A stretch of 8,779 nucleotides of DNA from positions 1 to 8,779 of the forward strand of contig CAMQXE010000043.1 of NCBI GenBank assembly GCA_947038745.1, read 5' to 3'. This document shows, piece by piece, positions 1 to 5,830 of the stretch. The notes under the pieces were generated by a model that saw only the letters and a program-made list of their open reading frames with translations, made no database searches and had not been told where the DNA came from. The stretch is from an uncultured Propionibacteriaceae bacterium. Lineage in GTDB: Bacteria; Actinomycetota; Actinomycetes; Propionibacteriales; Propionibacteriaceae. Within the stretch, counting starts at the first letter, position 1. Every line of letters begins with the position of its first letter. The position numbers and the translations under genes were made by a program.

Positions 1-1536
1 TTGCATACCTCCTCCAGGAAATGCTTGAGCCTGCGTTGCTTGAGGTATCTGAGCTCCACGCTCCCCGCGATATGCGCTGACGATTGCCGTCGCTATGGGA
101 TGCTCCGATGCCTGCTCCACCGCAGCCGCACTCGCCAACATAATTCCTTGTGGTACGCCAAATGCCGCCAATTTCGTCACCTGCATCTGGCCGGTGGTAA
201 TGGTTCCAGTTTTATCTAGCAAGATGGTATCGCCCAGACGATTTAGCATCGCCCCAGAACGCTCCAATGCTTCCGGTCCCTTAATCGCAATCCCAAGTTG
301 CGCACCCCGGCCCGTGCCAACAAGTAGCGCAGTCGGAGTTGCCAACCCAAGAGCACAAGGACACGCAATGATCAGCACCGCCACCGCAGCTCCGACTGCC
401 ATTGCTAGTGGTGCATCGAAAAATAGCCAGAGCACCAGCGTCAGTGCCGCAATCCCCAGAACCACAGGAACAAAAACCGCTGCAACAGCATCCGCGATAC
501 GCTGCGCCTGAGCTTTGCCTAGCTGCGACTGCTCAACAAGCCTGGCTAAGTGCGCTAGCTGAGTATCTGCGCCTACAGAGGTGGCTTCAACCGTAATCTT
601 GCCAGTGGTATTTACCGTCCCACCGATAACGTCTTCAGCCACGGTGACCTCGACGGGAACCGATTCTCCGGTCATCAGAGAGGTATCCAGAGCTGTAGAT
701 CCCTCAAGCACTACACCATCAGCAGCTACTGTCTCACCGGGACGCACAACGAAATGATCACCTACCCTCAGCGCCGCAATTGGACGCCGGATCTCAGTAA
801 CACTGCCGTCATTTTCGGTACGCAGCACGGCTACGTCTTTTGCTCCGGCAGAAAGTAATGCTCGAACCGCAGCGCCTGCTTGCCGCTTGGCCCGTGCTTC
901 AAGAAAACGCCCTAGCAAGAGGAAGGTGATGATGCCGCATGCTGCCTCGAAATAGATTGCTGCCGCACCGCCTCCACGGGTCAGTTTCCATGTCATTGTG
1001 TGCCGCATGCCGATCTTTCCAGCATGAGTAAAAAGCAAGGCATAGAGCGACCAGCCCCATGCTGCGAGCGTGCCTACGCTGATGAGCGTATCCATCGTGG
1101 CCATACCATGGCGTAGGTTGCTCAACGTAGTGCGATGGAAGCGCCAACCACAACCAAAAACAACGACTGTGGCAAGCACGAGTGCTGCCCATTGCCAGCC
1201 GGGGAATTGCAGCGCTGACACCATTGAGCAGACGATCACCGGTATAGATAACGCTGCCGCAAGTAATAGTTGCCGCAACAGTGCACGGCTGGGATCGATG
1301 TCGCCAGCTATGTACTCCGGGGAAGGTTCGACTGCGCCATAACCAGCGGCCACTACAGTGGCGATCAGTTCAGCAACCGGAAGTGGGCGATCTAGCTCAA
1401 TATGAGCCTTTTCTGTAGCGTAGTTAACGCTTGCATGGACGCCGTCGATTTTGTTGAGTTTCTTCTCAATTCGAGCAGCACATGATGCACATGTCATGCC
1501 CTCTAGATGGAGTTCGACGTCCTCGACGGCATTCAC
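1..1536 (-). CDS. copA: Cu(I)-exporting P1B-type ATPase, partial (C-terminus beyond window)
   Basis: This is a heavy-metal P-type ATPase that pumps Cu(I), or Ag(I), out of the cytoplasm. The first 512 codons are present and unbroken; the ATP-binding remainder and last membrane segments lie left of the window. Visible in order: one N-terminal HMA domain with GMTCASC at residues 13-19 (C16, C19); membrane segments near 87-108, 113-128, 153-170 and 195-212; the actuator loop with TGES at 289-292; a segment near 350-372; the CPC ion-binding motif at 392-394, typical of Cu(I) pumps; the phosphorylation motif DKTGT at 441-445; and SEHP with H479-P480. GTG 1534-1536 is the only ATG/GTG/TTG between the in-frame stop at 1612-1614 and the HMA motif, so the start is well fixed. 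It lies 2 nt after the copZ stop, which suggests translational coupling. The family and copper assignment are secure from motifs plus the copZ neighbour; the P1B-1 residues of the last helices cannot be seen. Confidence 0.95.
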   Translation of the reverse strand, partial: MNAVEDVELHLEGMTCASCAARIEKKLNKIDGVHASVNYATEKAHIELDRPLPVAELIATVVAAGYGAVEPSPEYIAGDIDPSRALLRQLLLAAALSIPVIVCSMVSALQFPGWQWAALVLATVVVFGCGWRFHRTTLSNLRHGMATMDTLISVGTLAAWGWSLYALLFTHAGKIGMRHTMTWKLTRGGGAAAIYFEAACGIITFLLLGRFLEARAKRQAGAAVRALLSAGAKDVAVLRTENDGSVTEIRRPIAALRVGDHFVVRPGETVAADGVVLEGSTALDTSLMTGESVPVEVTVAEDVIGGTVNTTGKITVEATSVGADTQLAHLARLVEQSQLGKAQAQRIADAVAAVFVPVVLGIAALTLVLWLFFDAPLAMAVGAAVAVLIIACPCALGLATPTALLVGTGRGAQLGIAIKGPEALERSGAMLNRLGDTILLDKTGTITTGQMQVTKLAAFGVPQGIMLASAAAVEQASEHPIATAIVSAYRGERGAQIPQATQAQAFPGGGMQ

Positions 1537-1538
1537 TG

Positions 1539-1748
1539 CTAGTTCTCGACGACGGTGTAGTCGCCAGCTTCTGCCACCGCAGCCATGACATCGGCAAAGG
1601 GCAAAGCTGCCTCAGCAGTAATGCTCATTGAGCCATCAAGCTGTACGGATACTTCCGTAACACCGGAAAGTGCTTTGATTTCCTCAGTAACGTGAGCAAC
1701 GCAGCGGCCGCAGGTCATCCCGGTCACGGTGTACATCGTGGTAGTCAT
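1539..1748 (-). CDS. copZ: CopZ-like copper chaperone (HMA domain)
   Basis: A 69-residue single-domain heavy-metal-associated protein. The metal-binding loop GMTCGRC is at residues 10-16, with Cys13 and Cys16 as the Cu(I) ligands. The length and the expected beta-alpha-beta-beta-alpha-beta pattern fit Atx1/CopZ chaperones, which buffer cytosolic Cu(I) and hand it to the HMA domain of the efflux ATPase. The ATPase gene begins 2 nt downstream on the same strand, so the two are almost certainly one operon. There is no convincing Shine-Dalgarno sequence before ATG 1746-1748. A -10-like hexamer ends 7 nt before it, which fits a leaderless mRNA. An alternative ATG four codons in (residue 5) would still keep the motif. 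Copper responsiveness is inferred; I found no clear CsoR or CopR operator. Confidence 0.93.
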   Translation of the reverse strand: MTTTMYTVTGMTCGRCVAHVTEEIKALSGVTEVSVQLDGSMSITAEAALPFADVMAAVAEAGDYTVVEN

Positions 1749-1755
1749 GCACCCA

Positions 1756-1783
1756 ACTTTATGCGGTTATTTGCACGGGGCAA
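1756..1783 (-). promoter_or_regulatory. Candidate copZ-copA promoter
   Basis: Read on the minus strand, TTGCCC (1778-1783) and TAAAGT (1756-1761) are separated by 16 nt. The second hexamer ends 7 nt before the copZ ATG. This geometry places transcription initiation at or next to the A of the ATG, as in leaderless actinobacterial mRNAs. The pair of DnaA-box-like sites at 1801-1820 starts 17 nt upstream of the -35. Prediction by eye only. Confidence 0.4.
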
Positions 1784-1800
1784 GGGGGATTGCAGAGCAC

Positions 1801-1820
1801 TGTGGAAAATCTGTGGAAAA
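1801..1820 (-). promoter_or_regulatory. Two tandem DnaA boxes, 11-nt phase
   Basis: TGTGGAAAA occurs at 1801-1809 and again at 1812-1820; on the minus strand both read TTTTCCACA, an exact match to the bacterial DnaA-box consensus TTWTNCACA. The 11-nt start-to-start spacing puts both on the same face of the helix, as expected for cooperative binding. They lie just upstream of the candidate copZ promoter and at the edge of an AT-rich stretch. Protein binding is inferred. Confidence 0.6.
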
Positions 1821-1927
1821 CTTTCTTGATATTTCTCTTGATTCCCCGCACGTCGTACTGAAAATCGGTGTATAGGCCGCCCTGCCTCGCCTGTCGATAC
1901 TAATCTCACGTCACAGAATTATTTTCT

Positions 1928-1949
1928 ATGCACATAACAATACGTGCAT
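1928..1949. repeat. Inverted repeat ATGCAC-N10-GTGCAT
   Basis: Perfect 6-nt arms at 1928-1933 and 1944-1949 are separated by 10 AT-rich nt. The 16-nt centre-to-centre distance of the arms would suit a dimeric regulator, but I cannot name one. It sits in the AT-rich middle of the dnaB upstream region, between the two DnaA-box groups. Confidence 0.4.
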
Positions 1950-1979
1950 TATCCCTTGTCAGAGGCATTTCTTAAGAGC

Positions 1980-1998
1980 TGATTCACAGTTATCCACA
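1980..1998 (+). promoter_or_regulatory. DnaA box pair, 10-nt phase, one perfect
   Basis: TTATCCACA at 1990-1998 is identical to the strongest E. coli oriC boxes (R1 and R4 type). TGATTCACA at 1980-1988 differs from the TTWTNCACA consensus at one position. Start-to-start spacing is 10 nt, about one helical turn. A degenerate copy, TTATCCCCG, follows at 2013-2021. Confidence 0.65.
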
Positions 1999-2054
1999 GC
2001 GTGATCCCCAGGTTATCCCCGGGCCTACCAGAGATTCCCACAGATCACCCATAG

Positions 2055-2063
2055 TTATCCACA
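2055..2063 (+). promoter_or_regulatory. DnaA box (perfect TTATCCACA)
   Basis: A second exact TTATCCACA, in the same orientation as the one at 1990-1998 and 65 nt from it. It is followed by a degenerate inverted copy (TGTGGAGGA, 2070-2078). It lies about 160 nt before the chosen dnaB start. Confidence 0.65.
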
Positions 2064-2138
2064 TGTGCCTGTGGAGGACACGCCACTGGCCTCTTGGCAC
2101 AGCACAGTGTTGGGGCCTAGAGTCATGGATCACGTGCC

Positions 2139-2158
2139 GGAGATCGCTACGGATCTCC
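2139..2158 (+). promoter_or_regulatory. Leader hairpin upstream of dnaB
   Basis: GGAGATC (2139-2145) and GATCTCC (2152-2158) form a perfect 7-bp stem with a 6-nt loop. No U-run follows, so it is not a standard terminator. It lies 67 nt before the preferred dnaB start and could be an mRNA leader structure or a protein-binding palindrome. Confidence 0.35.
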
Positions 2159-2214
2159 AACGGTCTTCACGGAATTGTCAGTGCCACCGCGTACTGTCGG
2201 AATGGCACTCACAG

Positions 2215-2222
2215 AAGGGGAG
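2215..2222 (+). promoter_or_regulatory. Ribosome binding site supporting GTG 2226 of dnaB
   Basis: AAGGGGAG is the strongest Shine-Dalgarno-like match near the dnaB 5' end. Its AAGG core ends 7 nt before GTG 2226. The in-frame ATG at 2202 lies upstream of it and has no comparable site. Confidence 0.5.
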
Positions 2223-2225
2223 AAC

Positions 2226-3584
2226 GTGTCGCTCACTGAGCTTGATTTTGACGAGGCACATGCGTCGCAAATTGACCGCACACCACCACAAGATGTCCCA
2301 GCAGAACAGTCAGTTCTCGGGGCTATGCTGCTGTCTAAAGATGCTATTGCTGACGTTTCTGAGATCCTCAAAGGTGCCGATTTCTATCAGCCCAAGCACG
2401 AACTGATTTTTGACGCGATCCTTGAGCTTTATTCACGCGGCGAGCCTGCGGACGCTATCACGGTGGCTTCCTCGCTGACCAAGCGCTACCCCATCACACA
2501 GTGGGGCGGCCCGATCTACCTCACCGATCTCTTGGCATCGGTTTCGATTGCCTCTAATGCCGAATACTACGCCCGGATTGTGGCTGAAAAAGCCACTCTG
2601 CGGCGCCTATTAGAAGCCTCTATCCGCATTAGCCAGATGGCGATGCAGGGCCAAGGCGATGCCCGCGACATTGTAGATACCGCGCAGCAAGCCATCTATA
2701 ACGTCAGCACTGGTAAAACCACTGAGGATTACCGTCCACTGACCGAATTAATGCAGCCAGTTATTGACGAGATCGAGTTACTCAGCCAACGCCAAGGCGA
2801 AATGTCTGGTGTTCCCACTGGTTTTGCTGGGCTGGATGAGCTTACTCATGGTCTTCATCCTGGACAGATGGTGATCATCGCCGCCCGTCCTGCTGTTGGT
2901 AAATCAACACTTGGCCTTGATATCTGCCGCTCAGCCTCCATCAAACACGGCTTAACCAGTGCGATCTTCTCCCTGGAAATGAGCCAGTCAGAAATTGTCA
3001 CCCGGCTCTTGTCAGCGGAAGCCAGCATTAACTTCTCTAGCCTACGTAAGGGCGATCTGCGAGATGACGATTGGGAACGCATTGCAGAAGTGACGTCGCG
3101 CGTCTCTGCAGCGCCGATGTTCATTGACGACTCGCCAAACCTCACCATGATGGAGATCCGGGCTAAGGCTCGCCGGCTTAAGCAAACCCAGGATCTACGT
3201 CTCGTCGTTATTGACTACCTCCAGCTCATGAGTTCCGGAAAACGCGTCGAATCGCGCCAGCTAGAGGTCTCAGAGTTCTCACGTCAGATCAAGTTGCTAG
3301 CAAAGGAGCTAGAGATCCCCGTTATCGCGATCTCACAGCTCAACCGTGGCCCTGAACAGCGCACCGGTGGAAAGCCTATGATGAGCGATCTTCGTGAATC
3401 CGGCTCTCTGGAGCAAGACGCAGATATCGTGATTTTGCTCCACCGCGAGGACATTACGAACAATATTTCTTCTGCAGGAAATGCTGATTTCATCGTGGCT
3501 AAGAACCGTGGTGGTCGTACCGATACCTTGCATGTCGGCTTCCAAGGCCACTATTCACGCTTCACTGAGCAAGCCTTTGCTTAG
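2226..3584 (+). CDS. dnaB: Replicative DNA helicase DnaB
   Basis: The hexameric 5'-3' helicase that unwinds DNA at the replication fork and recruits primase. Numbered from GTG 2226 the protein has 452 residues, usual for bacterial DnaB. The N-terminal domain opens at about residue 19 with PPQDVPAEQSVLGAML. The RecA-like motor domain carries Walker A (AARPAVGKST, K226), Walker B (VVIDYLQLM, D330) and the conserved ISQLNRGPEQR and SDLRESGSLEQDADIV stretches. No intein interrupts the motifs. The start is uncertain: GTG 2226 has the best ribosome site (AAGGGGAG, 2215-2222), but ATG 2202 (460 residues), GTG 2181 and TTG 2175 are in frame with weaker support; all lie before the conserved domain. 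The upstream DnaA-box cluster suggests control by the initiator. The product call is certain; only the start is open. Confidence 0.97.
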   Translation: MSLTELDFDEAHASQIDRTPPQDVPAEQSVLGAMLLSKDAIADVSEILKGADFYQPKHELIFDAILELYSRGEPADAITVASSLTKRYPITQWGGPIYLTDLLASVSIASNAEYYARIVAEKATLRRLLEASIRISQMAMQGQGDARDIVDTAQQAIYNVSTGKTTEDYRPLTELMQPVIDEIELLSQRQGEMSGVPTGFAGLDELTHGLHPGQMVIIAARPAVGKSTLGLDICRSASIKHGLTSAIFSLEMSQSEIVTRLLSAEASINFSSLRKGDLRDDDWERIAEVTSRVSAAPMFIDDSPNLTMMEIRAKARRLKQTQDLRLVVIDYLQLMSSGKRVESRQLEVSEFSRQIKLLAKELEIPVIAISQLNRGPEQRTGGKPMMSDLRESGSLEQDADIVILLHREDITNNISSAGNADFIVAKNRGGRTDTLHVGFQGHYSRFTEQAFA

Positions 3585-3629
3585 CTCCTCTTGTCGAACA
3601 GTCAAAGCTCAGGCCGATAGACTCCCGCC

Positions 3630-5006
3630 ATGGGCAAGTCAAAGACAGCTTTAGGAGCGGTGCTCGCTCTTTGCGTTGTTCTTGTTGCTGCTTTGCTCGG
3701 AAGCGGTGGCATCGCACCACCTGCCTGGTCTTTCTCCTCCCCCGAACATCGGGTAACCCGTCCTGGGGAGGATCTTCGCGCTATCGAGCAGAACTGGCGC
3801 TGGCGATTAAGTGCTATTCCCATCGATCTTGCTGTCGGCAAAGAATCTCGATGTTTCTATCAGTCGCAGCCAGAGTCGCATATCTGGCGTCAGTATCAGA
3901 TCATCGCGCCTCAGGTTATCTGTGGCCCTTATCGGCCGCTTGCAAGTGAAACCACGCTCTGGGACGTTGCAACTATGCAGTACGACCCAATAACAAAGTC
4001 CCTATCAATCACTGGGCAGGGGGCTTTTAGCCCCGGCAAGCCTCTGCCAGATAGCCGCGGGACACGCCCCGACGGCAAAGTGCCCCAATTTGGCATAGAT
4101 CTCCCTGAGCCAGATTCTCCTATGGCTGAAGTTGGCGACGTCGTGACCGTTGCCGAGGGTACGTTGCGGGAGCAAACGAATCTCCCCAACATCATCCGCG
4201 TGCCTGGTTGGGAGTTTGCTTTCACAGTAGGCAAGCATGAGCGCTTCGGCACTATCTCTAATCGTCGTTCAGCCCCGGATGGCTCCTCTTTCTTAACGCT
4301 AAAAACTTTCCCTACCGCGATTGGAGAAGCTCCGGCTAAACCGGTGGGTTTGTCTATCATCGCTGATGGAAAGCAGTTTCCGATCGAGAACGCTACGGCT
4401 CCGCAAGAAGTTGGGGTAGCCCTTCCTGCTAGTGCTAAAAAGGTTCAGATAGCTGTAACTTTTGATGGCCTAACGCAGACGTTAGACGTCTCCGACGGAG
4501 CCCGCGTCCCCGGTGGTGCAGCGCTCCTTTACGAAACCAGTCGCGCTGCACTAGTCGCTGGGCCGACACCGTTTAGCTCAGGTTCCCCCACGGCAGTTGG
4601 CCCATATGTCAATGGCTCTCTCAACCCCGTGGGAACCTCTATCAGCGCCTGGGATTCTGCTTTGGGGTGGGCCCCTGAAGGTTCCATGTGGGTCACTATT
4701 GATTCTGCAGTTGCTGTTACTCAATTTCAGTACACCGGAGTACAACTTGATGATCAGTACCGGGTACAAACCGTAGCTCCGGCATTGTCGTCTGCGGCCA
4801 GCGTTGCTGCTCGCAGCCATGACGTGCAGCTCACTAACAGCGGTATCGTCATGCGAACTACCGTTCAGGTGCCTTTGACCCCGGGAGTAGTCCCCCTCAC
4901 CTTGGCGCTCAAAGCCACCGGCACCAAAAGCGCGCCCAGCACCACAGCTAACCCAGAACAGCTCACTGCCGAACTCAGTTTTAGCACGACGATCACCGTG
5001 ATCTGA
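3630..5006 (+). CDS. Putative secreted or membrane-anchored protein of unknown function
   Basis: A 458-residue protein I cannot assign to a named family. The N-terminus is a signal sequence or anchor: basic MGKSK, a hydrophobic core at about residues 7-28, then APPAWS (29-34), where cleavage could occur. The rest is hydrophilic, rich in Pro, Ser, Thr and Val, with no further membrane segment, suggesting an extracytoplasmic, mostly beta-structured protein. Beyond the signal only two cysteines occur, C75 and C98, in a Trp/Tyr-rich region; they probably form a disulfide. ATG 3630 is the first start after an in-frame stop at 3618-3620. No Shine-Dalgarno sequence is seen, and a -10-like TAGACT (3618-3623) ends 6 nt before the ATG, so it may be leaderless. 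It starts 45 nt after dnaB and could also be read through from it. The length and protein-like composition make it clearly a real gene; its role is unknown. Confidence 0.85.
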   Translation: MGKSKTALGAVLALCVVLVAALLGSGGIAPPAWSFSSPEHRVTRPGEDLRAIEQNWRWRLSAIPIDLAVGKESRCFYQSQPESHIWRQYQIIAPQVICGPYRPLASETTLWDVATMQYDPITKSLSITGQGAFSPGKPLPDSRGTRPDGKVPQFGIDLPEPDSPMAEVGDVVTVAEGTLREQTNLPNIIRVPGWEFAFTVGKHERFGTISNRRSAPDGSSFLTLKTFPTAIGEAPAKPVGLSIIADGKQFPIENATAPQEVGVALPASAKKVQIAVTFDGLTQTLDVSDGARVPGGAALLYETSRAALVAGPTPFSSGSPTAVGPYVNGSLNPVGTSISAWDSALGWAPEGSMWVTIDSAVAVTQFQYTGVQLDDQYRVQTVAPALSSAASVAARSHDVQLTNSGIVMRTTVQVPLTPGVVPLTLALKATGTKSAPSTTANPEQLTAELSFSTTITVI

Positions 5007-5019
5007 TCGTAAATTACGA
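5007..5019. repeat. Small palindrome after the secreted-protein gene
   Basis: TCGTAA and TTACGA flank a single A. Just before it, within the 3' end of the gene, GATCA-CCG-TGATC (4991-5003) forms a second palindrome. Together they could be a weak transcript-end structure or an operator for the next gene; neither is followed by a U-run. Confidence 0.25.
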
Positions 5020-5115
5020 CCGCTACTGCACTCGGTTTAGCGTCTGTATTATCGACAAAAGGCTAATCTTTCCCTCACACCAGCAATATCTAGTGCTAAA
5101 TAACACTTTTCTGCC

Positions 5116-5121
5116 TAGAGT
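5116..5121 (+). promoter_or_regulatory. Candidate -10 element, leaderless start of the Pro/Gln-rich gene
   Basis: TAGAGT lies 7 nt before ATG 5129. The purine-rich GAGGGG (5122-5127) ends only 1 nt before the ATG, too close for a normal Shine-Dalgarno site, so a leaderless start is plausible. The -35 is not clear. Confidence 0.3.
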
Positions 5122-5128
5122 GAGGGGT

Positions 5129-5422
5129 ATGACTCAGCCGCAGAACCCCAGCGACCCGAACCAGTCGCCATATCAGCAGAACCCTTACCAGCAGAATCCT
5201 CAGCCGGAGAGCCCCTACCAGGCCAGCCCATACCAGCCCGCCCAAGGCCAGATTCCTTACCCCGGACAGCAGCCAGACTATGGTCAGCCCACATTCCAAT
5301 CACCAGCCCCCGTCAAGCGTGGTGGCAAAGGTGGAATGATCACATTCTTTATTGGCCTAGGAATATTGGTTCTCGCGGTAATCTTCATCATTATCAGCGC
5401 CGTCAGCTATTCCTCTGCTTGA
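5129..5422 (+). CDS. 5' part of the frameshifted gene: Pro/Gln/Tyr-rich single-pass protein (97 aa)
   Basis: If the frameshift is real, this truncated product may still be made: 97 residues, a disordered Pro/Gln/Tyr-rich N-terminal half with PYQ repeats, then one membrane helix and only five residues outside (SYSSA). ATG 5129 is preferred over ATG 5093, which would add twelve residues unlike the repeat region; MTQP- is a natural start for this class of tail. It ends with tandem stops TGA-TAA across two codons. Confidence 0.6.
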   Translation: MTQPQNPSDPNQSPYQQNPYQQNPQPESPYQASPYQPAQGQIPYPGQQPDYGQPTFQSPAPVKRGGKGGMITFFIGLGILVLAVIFIIISAVSYSSA

Positions 5423-5486
5423 TAACGCAACCACCTTTACCTCCACCACAACGGTTACTGGCGGTTCCGCCAGCGGCGAGATAGCC

Positions 5487-5816
5487 ATGATTATGGCCAC
5501 TGATCCGACGTCGCCTTCTTGTAAGGTAACTGACCCGACGGGTGCCCCAGTATCACTTGACACCTCGAACAATTCGAATGCTGCTAGTAGCGGGAGTACT
5601 GCCATTGGTGGGTTCCAGCCCACGATGTCAGGTGACTACACCGTGACCTGCACCGGAGCCAAAGACTTCTCCATCATGAAGATGGATGTTATGAAGTTCG
5701 TTGCCCCCGGTTTGCTCATGCTAGCCGGCATCTTGCTGCTACCTCTTGGTTTCATCGTTGGGTTGATTGGCCTCATCCTCTGGCTTACTGGTCGACGTAA
5801 ATTCGTCCAGGCCTAG
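5487..5816 (+). CDS. 3' part of the frameshifted gene: extracellular domain and C-terminal membrane region
   Basis: From ATG 5487 this frame encodes 109 residues, but the same frame is open and protein-like back to about 5421, so this ATG is probably an internal methionine. It has two cysteines (SPSCKV and TVTCTG) likely to pair in a small extracellular beta domain, then a hydrophobic run of about 30 residues (starting FVAPGLLMLAG) long enough for one or two helices, and a basic C-terminus (GRRKFVQA). No good ribosome site precedes 5487. Independent expression is doubtful. Confidence 0.45.
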   Translation: MIMATDPTSPSCKVTDPTGAPVSLDTSNNSNAASSGSTAIGGFQPTMSGDYTVTCTGAKDFSIMKMDVMKFVAPGLLMLAGILLLPLGFIVGLIGLILWLTGRRKFVQA

Positions 5817-5830
5817 CCGCTGTATTACTT

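Larger units (their letters stand above)
1749..2225. other. Divergent copZ/dnaB intergenic region with origin-like DnaA-box cluster
   Basis: This 477-nt stretch contains no credible gene. Near copZ it carries that gene's candidate promoter. Next come two tandem boxes read on the minus strand (1801-1820), an AT-rich segment (roughly 1803-1975, with runs such as GATATTTCTCTTGATT and AGAATTATTTTCTATG), then boxes read on the plus strand (1980-1998 and 2055-2063) with degenerate copies at 2013-2021 and 2070-2078. A hairpin lies at 2139-2158, in the part likely to be the dnaB leader. I could not pick out a convincing dnaB promoter; TATAGG at 1871-1876 is a weak -10 candidate with no well-spaced -35. 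Confidence 0.6.
5129..5816 (+). pseudogene. Frameshifted membrane protein: Pro/Gln/Tyr-rich N-terminus, two membrane regions
   Basis: Two adjacent reading frames together make one recognisable protein type. Frame one, from ATG 5129, gives a cytoplasmic Pro/Gln/Tyr-rich tail with repeated SPYQ/NPYQ units, a basic KRGGKGG stop-transfer (63-69) and a membrane helix (about 70-92), then stops at TGA 5420-5422. The +1 frame continues at once with a Thr/Ser-rich extracellular domain beginning near DNATTF (from 5421), two cysteines, and a C-terminal hydrophobic region ending in GRRKFVQA. The span of 688 nt is one more than a multiple of three; removing one base near 5417-5425 would give an uninterrupted protein of about 228 residues. 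The coding-like stretch 5424-5486 has no start codon of its own, which argues against two independent genes. It could be a true inactivating insertion, a sequencing error, or (less likely) programmed +1 frameshifting. Function unknown; probably an envelope protein. Confidence 0.75.

Noticed and set aside
95..596. Plus-strand open frames opposite the copper ATPase
   Set aside because: They mirror the ATPase reading frame, which carries CPC, TGES and DKTGT in register; their translations are low-complexity and unrecognised.
1749..1800. CsoR or CopR operator in front of copZ
   Set aside because: There are G-rich runs near 1777-1788, but no clear palindrome or tandem repeat matching those regulators.
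1749..2225. Main chromosomal origin oriC
   Set aside because: The box cluster is origin-like, but dnaA and dnaN are absent here and the boxes are fewer than in a typical actinobacterial oriC. Treated as a dnaB control or DnaA-binding locus.
2065..2406. Plus-strand 113-codon frame overlapping the dnaB start
   Set aside because: It overlaps the conserved N-terminal domain of DnaB in another frame, has no recognisable domain, and begins in the DnaA-box region.
2226..3584. Intein in dnaB
   Set aside because: Actinobacterial dnaB often carries inteins, so I checked the usual insertion sites; Walker A and the later motifs are contiguous and the length is normal.
5410..5430. Programmed +1 frameshifting of the prfB kind at GCT-TGA
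   Set aside because: It lacks the CTT-TGA-C slip codon and a nearby internal Shine-Dalgarno stimulator; slippage of an alanine tRNA to CTT is unfavourable. Kept only as a minor alternative.
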